From contig CAJVGD010000014.1 of assembly GCA_910890315.1 (NCBI GenBank), positions 372,001 through 436,000 on the forward strand: a stretch of 64,000 bases of DNA, read 5' to 3'. The DNA comes from Serendipita indica DSM 11827 (lineage: Eukaryota; Basidiomycota; Agaricomycetes; Sebacinales; Serendipitaceae). The position numbers were made by a program, and so were the translations under genes. The notes under the pieces are model-generated. The model saw only the letters and a list, made by a program, of their open reading frames with translations, ran no database searches and had not been told where the DNA came from. This document shows, piece by piece, positions 58,852 to 64,000 of the stretch; position 1 is the stretch's first letter, and every line of letters starts with the position of its first letter.

Positions 58852-60995
58852 TCAAGGCTTGGTGCTTTGCATACGCGCTTCTATCGCCCTCGCTCTCCTC
58901 TCCCGCTCGAGTCGAGCGCGCATTTCTGGTGTAAGCCCCATAATCCCAGATGTCGTACTCGCACCACCAAGTTTCTGTGGTCCAGATGCCACTTGAAGCC
59001 CCCCTGGTGGTGTTGGGGCCACATCCTCTGTATCTTCCTCAACAGGGGCACTGTTCTTCGTCTTTTCCTCCCGCTCTTTGATTTTCTCCTTGAGGCCCTT
59101 CCTTCGAACCTTTTTCTTGGTGTCTTGTTCTTCCTCCATCTCCTTACTCAGTACGCTGGGGACACGTGCATCTCCTAGCCAGTCCCACTTGTCGGGGTAC
59201 ACACCAGCAAGCCGACGAAATACGTCTCTCGTCCCCTTCGACCCAGAGACCTCGTATGGTGTCTTGCCATAGTTGTGAGTTTTGGTACTTGTACCAACCT
59301 CCTCTGAGGCATCGAGATTGATAGTCGTCGTCGGATCCGCCCCCATATCCTCGAGGAGCCATTTCACAACAGCCTCTTGCGACGCTGCAGACGCAATATG
59401 AAGCAGCGTCCATCCTGCGTCGTCTCCTTCTACCCACGACGGACATGCGCATCGACACCTCCAATGCTCGAGCCAGCCTTTTCCCAAAGGGCAATCAGAG
59501 GATCCAAACGTCCTTTACGTGTCATATCCAGCAACCTCTCCCATAAATTCTTGAGTGTCTCTTGCTCCTTGGTCAAAGTTGGCACTTCGGGCTTGGGTTT
59601 GGGCTTTGTGGACTGTGGATTGACAATGGGAGCGGGCTTGGGTTTTGGGAGTGCTGCGAGAGCTTGCGCGTCTTGCTCGCGCAGTTCATCCTCGGAGAAA
59701 TGTGTCGTTTTGGCGTGCAGGAGTTCATTGAGGCAACGCAACAGTTCGGTTTGTGTCTAGATTATTGTCAGTCTTATATCATCCTCCCCTTCCTCTAGAA
59801 ACGTACTGGTCTGCGTGTTGGAAAGGGAAATGTCCGGAGGCGCTCGTCGTCTGTACACCATTAGAAGGGTATCGCATGGAGAAAAGACGACGTACTCTTT
59901 GCAAACGCAGCATCTTCGTAGTCGTAGAAGATGCGCTTATTTGAGATATTTGCACGTATCCAGATTCGTTCACTTGCGGCAATGTCCTCTGACCACTCCG
60001 CCATAAGATTACGGATATCATCTCGCAGTGCCTGCTCTCCATAGCGTCGCAACTGAGCCCCAGCGCTTTTGGCAGGACCTTTGGCATTATCATTGACTGA
60101 CTGGGAACCACCCTGCTTGCGTCGAGCTGCACACTAAGCATCAGCACACCATTCTATTCTATACATCATCGGCACTCACTCGTATATCGATGAAAAGTCT
60201 TGTGCAGGACAACTTCGTAGTCGGGCAGTTTATGCTTTTCCCTTCGTCTTTCCAGCGGGGGCACTCTTTTCCTCTTTCGCTTGAGTGACTCTGACCACCA
60301 TGCCCGCGAAATGACCTCCCGCAATCATGAGCATTGTCCAGAGTCTTCCGTCCTCTGAAGGATGCTCCTGCATTCTCTTCAATTCCGTAACGTACTCCTT
60401 TTCATCCATCTTGAGAGGAAACACCGCGTTGTAGATTCCAATCTGGGTATTCGGTGCAGAGTGAAACCAACGAAGAGCAGTTCGTGGGATTGAAGCTCGG
60501 CCTGCCATCTCGTCACCGTCCTCTGTGGCAGACGAGATATGTGCACGGCGAAGGGCACCTGCGACGCGATCCTCGTCTTCGCTCGCATCATCACTCTCTG
60601 AAGATGCGGATCCGGAGATAGAGTCTGACAAATCTACACAAATCAGAATCCAAACGCACCAGGTCATTGTCATATTAAGGAGAGCACTCACCAGCGAGCG
60701 CGTTCGCAAACTGTGCTTCTGAGAGGATTGGTTTGCGTACAAGGTTCGCCTTGACGTTGTAACGGTGCCAATCGGAGCGATAATGGGCCTTTTGCTCGTC
60801 GATGTCGTTAAACGTAGCTTGGATACAAATTGTACACGCCAACCCTCTGACCCCGCCAATATTATGATGTGTACTTTGCGGAAACGCATCTCGTCGTTGT
60901 GGCTGCTCGTCATCCGCGACGACGTCAGGCTCGGAGACGAGCGTCCGCAAGACGATATTTTGCAAGAGATCAGGAGGTAATTGGAAGATATTCAT
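58852..60995 (-). CDS. VMS1: VMS1/ANKZF1 peptidyl-tRNA endonuclease
   Basis: From the start at 60995: MNIFQLPPDLLQNIVLRTLV, a C2H2 zinc finger (CTICIQATFNDIDEQKAHYR, then SDWHRYNVK), an acidic linker, and the VLRF1 domain with ALRWFHSAPNTQIGIYNAVF, MLMIAGGHFAGMVVR, LPDYEVVLHKTFHRYT joined to RRKQGGSQS with the catalytic Gln, and AQLRRYGEQALRDDIRNLM. Ankyrin repeats follow (DDAGWTLLHIASAASQEAVV, GKTPYEVS) and a VIM-like C-terminal helix (MRARLERERRARAIEARMQS). Vms1 releases nascent chains from stalled 60S ribosomes. The frame slips near 60236-60239 (AAAA run) and near 59438-59446, both likely indels. Confidence 0.88.
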
Positions 60996-61181
60996 GGCGA
61001 ATCTAAACACCGAGGCGAGGAAAGTCAAGTGAAGGAGATCTCCAAATGTAGCTGAAGTTTATATCTCTAGTGGGCGCTTACCAATAACTCAACGAGTCAG
61101 CTCGCCTAACCCGCGTTCCAATTCCGTCCAAATTCCAAATTGGCATTATTGATTCGCATGGTTTGTACAATCAGACGATGA

Positions 61182-63381
61182 CTAGACTGTCATTTCGACG
61201 TGCTTCCCCTTTGGCTTCTCCTCGCTCGACTGCGACTGCTCCCTCTCGAGTCCTTTTTCGGGGTCATCCTGGTGAGGAAGCGTATGATGATGGGTTGCCT
61301 CTTCGATCCCATCACCCTCTGCCATCTTGCGATCCTTACGCTCGGGGCCAATGAGAGTGAGAATCAGGACGTAGAGCTATACGTTATTTAGCCGTGTTCG
61401 TATCGGAATGAATAGACTTACGAAGACGCATCCCAGGAAAATAGAGATCACCTTTCCGTACACATAGCGTTTTGTACCACTCGCAGTTGGAGGGAGCGGG
61501 AAACGTTCACCCAGCCTGGCTTCGATCGTAGAGCTTGCACTACTGATCAAGTTTCCAAGCTGATAAGTTGTTCCAACTACAAATGTCCTGAAACTTGCGG
61601 GACTAAGTTCCATGAGATGAATAGGGGATGACTCCCCATGCTCCTTGGACAGCGAATTGTTCAAAGAAGGCAGCTGCAATAATTCGCTCATCCTTGAGGA
61701 ATCCATAGGGGTACAACAATGCGCCACCAAGGATGCACACTGTTGCAGAGATAAAGTGTGAGTCGTCTGTACCGTGGAAGTTAGACTGTACGCACTGGCA
61801 ATGATGCTGAGTCGGCGACCAAATACTTCAGAAGCATATCCGACGACAGTTCCGCCGGTTATGGCACCGAGGTTGGCCACGACTTGAGTGACTGTAACCT
61901 GGTTAGGAGTAAACTCGAGTTGGTTTTGAAGCATCGTGGGGTAAAGATCTTGGCTTCCATGAGACTGTAAGCGTTTTAGCATAGATTCCGGCGCCAATAT
62001 AGCGACATACCATGAAGTTGAAACCAGCCATTCTTCGAAAGATGGTTAGAAACAAGGGATTACAGGAAAATGAAACTTACAAAAGCACGAGGTAGATTAA
62101 CATGAGCCAATACCTCTTTAGAGCAATCTTTCCTTCGCGAATAAACGTCTTCTCGATTCCATCTCCTTGTTGACGCAGAGCCATGCGGCGTTGGAATGCC
62201 TGGGTCTCGGGAAGGAGCAGACGACCGATAATTAGGAACACTGGCAATCCAGCACTGACGAAGCATCAGTCACACCGGATATTCGAAAATGTCAAAAACC
62301 TTACGCAAACCAGAACAGTGGCCTCCATCCATGCGACGTGGTATTAACGAGTGCGCGGGCAAAGACAACAGCCAATAGGTATCCGAGTGCATATCCCTGC
62401 TGGAGCATCCCAGAGAGAATTCCTCGAGCTTCAGGAGGCACATCTTCAAGTGCCGTGGCGGCGGCATTGCCGTACAGTCCACCCATAGCGATACCAAAGC
62501 AGGCACGCACTCCAAGGAATTGTTCATACGTTTGACAGAAACCGGTAGCCTGCAATCAATAGGAATTAGCACGGATTAGATAGACCCCACGGTTCAGATC
62601 TACTTGCCAATTCAAAGACGATGAAGAGTACGTTGTTGATAATCCAAGGCCACTTGCGCCCATAGCGATCCGCAGCGAGACCAAACGTAATGGCTCCGAC
62701 TGAACGAAGCATCAACACAAGGGTTATGCCCCAGGTAATGTCTGTCTTGGATTTCCCGAATTCCTTTGCCTATCAAGTGTCAGATCAACTGACCCAAGAG
62801 CATAAAGTTTTCGTACAAGATCCGAGACTGCACTATGTCAGCATTTTGGACGAAAATAAATGGGAAACGTACCTGTAAGGCTCACGGTGAAGAAATCCAG
62901 GGCATCGACAGTCCTGTTCGGGGGGTCAGAAAACAAATCATGACAGAGGCGAAAAGAGAGGGCCGGCAAGGGTCGGCAGAGCACGGAACCATCTCTGGAG
63001 AGAGGAAATTGGGAAATTGAGCGACATACCATCCAAGCATGGCGAGCGTAAACTAGTGGTGATAAGCCGATGTGACGACATTGCGGGGTAAGCCATAAAG
63101 ACCAAACAAGGAAATAGCTGGAATTGAGCAATCTAATAATAGTGAAAAGCTCAAGGACGAACCATTGCCCAATTCATGGGTGTAAGTAAACGAAGAGCCT
63201 TGATGGGATTCGGAGGACGGTCGAGTGGAGGCCTCAGACTACTAATGCGCGTTCTGAGGTATTCGCTTGCAGACATTTGCTCGCCTCCCATAAAGCTCTT
63301 GTCATCGTCATGAACTGTGTCTGTGTGCACGATCTGGCTGTCCTTCTTTGAGCCTTTAGTGGCGGGGAAATGAGAGGCCAT
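61182..63381 (-). CDS. Monocarboxylate/proton symporter, JEN1-like
   Basis: The N-terminal cytosolic part holds ISSLRPPLDRPPNPIKALRL and LTPMNWAMF; the MFS core has MLGWTVDALDFFTVSLTVSQ, KSKTDITWGITLVLMLRSVG, AAATALEDVPPEARGILSGM and LQQGYALGYLLAVVFARALV. These match Jen1, the lactate/pyruvate permease, closely. The second half (YPTMLQNQLEFTPNQVTVTQ, SEVFGRRLSIIASA, IIAAAFFEQFAVQGAWGVIP) leads to a long acidic/basic tail. Near 61620-61627 an extra base breaks WGVIPIHLMELSPAS. Homologues are glucose-repressed; regulation here is unknown. The start at 63381 gives MASHFPATKGSKKDSQ. The gene has about seven introns. Confidence 0.9.
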
Positions 63382-63818
63382 GATCGTGGAAGTGGAGCAA
63401 GCTGCCCTTGCGGAGGGCCGATAGTCGAACTTGGGGGTTATATACCCCAGTTGGGAATTATAGTCCTCTCGAGGCGGGGCTGCAAACCAATTGATGTGAA
63501 GAGAAGCCACCGTTCGCGCGTTTGCCGGCGTCTTGCTTGAGGTTCTAAGAATAGCACCCCCTCTTCTGTTCGACTCGTTCCGCACTGCCGATTATTGAAA
63601 AGAAGGATGCATGTGATGACCAGGAGCATCGTATCTCCTGCCGCGGTAGCGCTAGATCCTTCTAGGCCACCGTATCAATCGCTCAAACTATCACCCTGAT
63701 ATCTCGAATCCCATGTCCAAATACAGAATACCGCCTTTTGCCGCATCTACACATCTTCTCAGAATTGCAGAGTGGTGGGTGGATCCAAGGTGCATTCGCC
63801 AAGTACAAAAGCCAAGCA
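63382..63818. other. Intergenic upstream of the JEN1-like gene
   Basis: Should hold the transporter's promoter and the 3' end of the next gene. No supported ORF or RNA gene. Confidence 0.4.
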
Positions 63819-64000
63819 CTACTTTCCGACAACTGTGACCCCTCGTCCCGTTTTGACGATACTCTTCAGTGCTCGGGCCTTTTCCTCCTTTTCCTGTGCC
63901 TTCTTCCCCCTTCCCCTTGCCCCCACCGTTCGGCTCCCCGTCTTTTGATGGCTTTTGCCCTTTGTTCATCCGCGAGTACTTGTCTACACTCGCGTCGAGT
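63819..64000 (-). CDS. C-terminal end of a gene running off the right edge
   Basis: Not recognised. On the minus strand the window edge reads DASVDKYSRMNKGQKPSKDG, then Gly/Lys-rich sequence in G-runs, after which a second frame gives KKAQEKEEKARALKSIVKTG and RGVTVVGK with a stop at 63819. The change of frame falls in the G-runs near 63895-63915 and may be an assembly slip or an intron that I cannot place. It is probably a charged Lys-rich tail; the rest of the protein lies outside the window. Confidence 0.35.

Noticed and set aside
61163-61391. Plus-strand ORFs near the 3' end of the JEN1-like gene.
   Set aside because: They mirror the acidic C-terminal coding sequence of the transporter on the other strand.

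Overview
The window is eukaryotic and fungal. Genes are packed on both strands, and most are cut by many short introns (about 45-60 bp, GT-AG with CTAAC/CTGAC-like branch sites). The protein set (CAP10/GT90 glycosyltransferase, Con-6-like protein, single-pass membrane protein with an N-terminal DDxDPSI motif, JEN1-type carboxylate carrier, eIF3h and eIF3k) points to a basidiomycete, most likely an Agaricomycete. A Rhizoctonia/Ceratobasidium-like fungus is my inference; no rRNA or barcode is present to prove it.

Layout. 0.4-11.3 kb is dense housekeeping: GRAM-domain membrane protein, eIF3k, WDR5/Swd3-like WD40 protein, vacuolar-type zinc CDF transporter, PEX7, 1-acyl-glycerol-3-phosphate acyltransferase, and a secreted repeat protein. 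11.3-17.8 kb is a gene-poor island; inside it I find three diverged copies of an unrecognised small four-exon gene, all on the minus strand, with identical exon-1 and exon-3 lengths and identical intron phases. 17.8-31.6 kb holds a Con-6-like protein, the splicing factor CLF1, a Zn-cluster transcription factor, eIF3h, an MRH4-like mitochondrial DEAD-box helicase and a CCA-adding enzyme. 32.4-45.6 kb holds a secreted low-complexity protein, a CorA-type magnesium transporter, PCNA with a large charged insertion, D-serine dehydratase facing a RidA enamine deaminase, an MFS anion permease, a single-pass membrane protein and a PPR protein. 45.6-63.4 kb holds GRC3, a proteasome chaperone 3-like protein, GPI2, an NOL12-family protein, a DUF4203/TMEM198-like membrane protein, SurE, a GST, a GT90, VMS1 and a JEN1-like carrier. 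A gene runs off the right edge.

Themes. Several genes serve translation and RNA (eIF3h, eIF3k, CCA1, CLF1, GRC3, NOL12, VMS1, MRH4-like). Dsd1 and RidA form a plausible two-step pair: the dehydratase releases 2-aminoacrylate and RidA removes it. Spacing is extremely tight: two divergent pairs have start codons only 16-17 bp apart, and convergent stops are 9-43 bp apart.

Caution. At least ten conserved genes show a single-base reading-frame slip, often in a homopolymer. This looks more like residual assembly indels than real gene loss, so the affected models are given as spans of the intact gene. No rRNA, tRNA, CRISPR array, or recognisable transposon or virus-like element was found.
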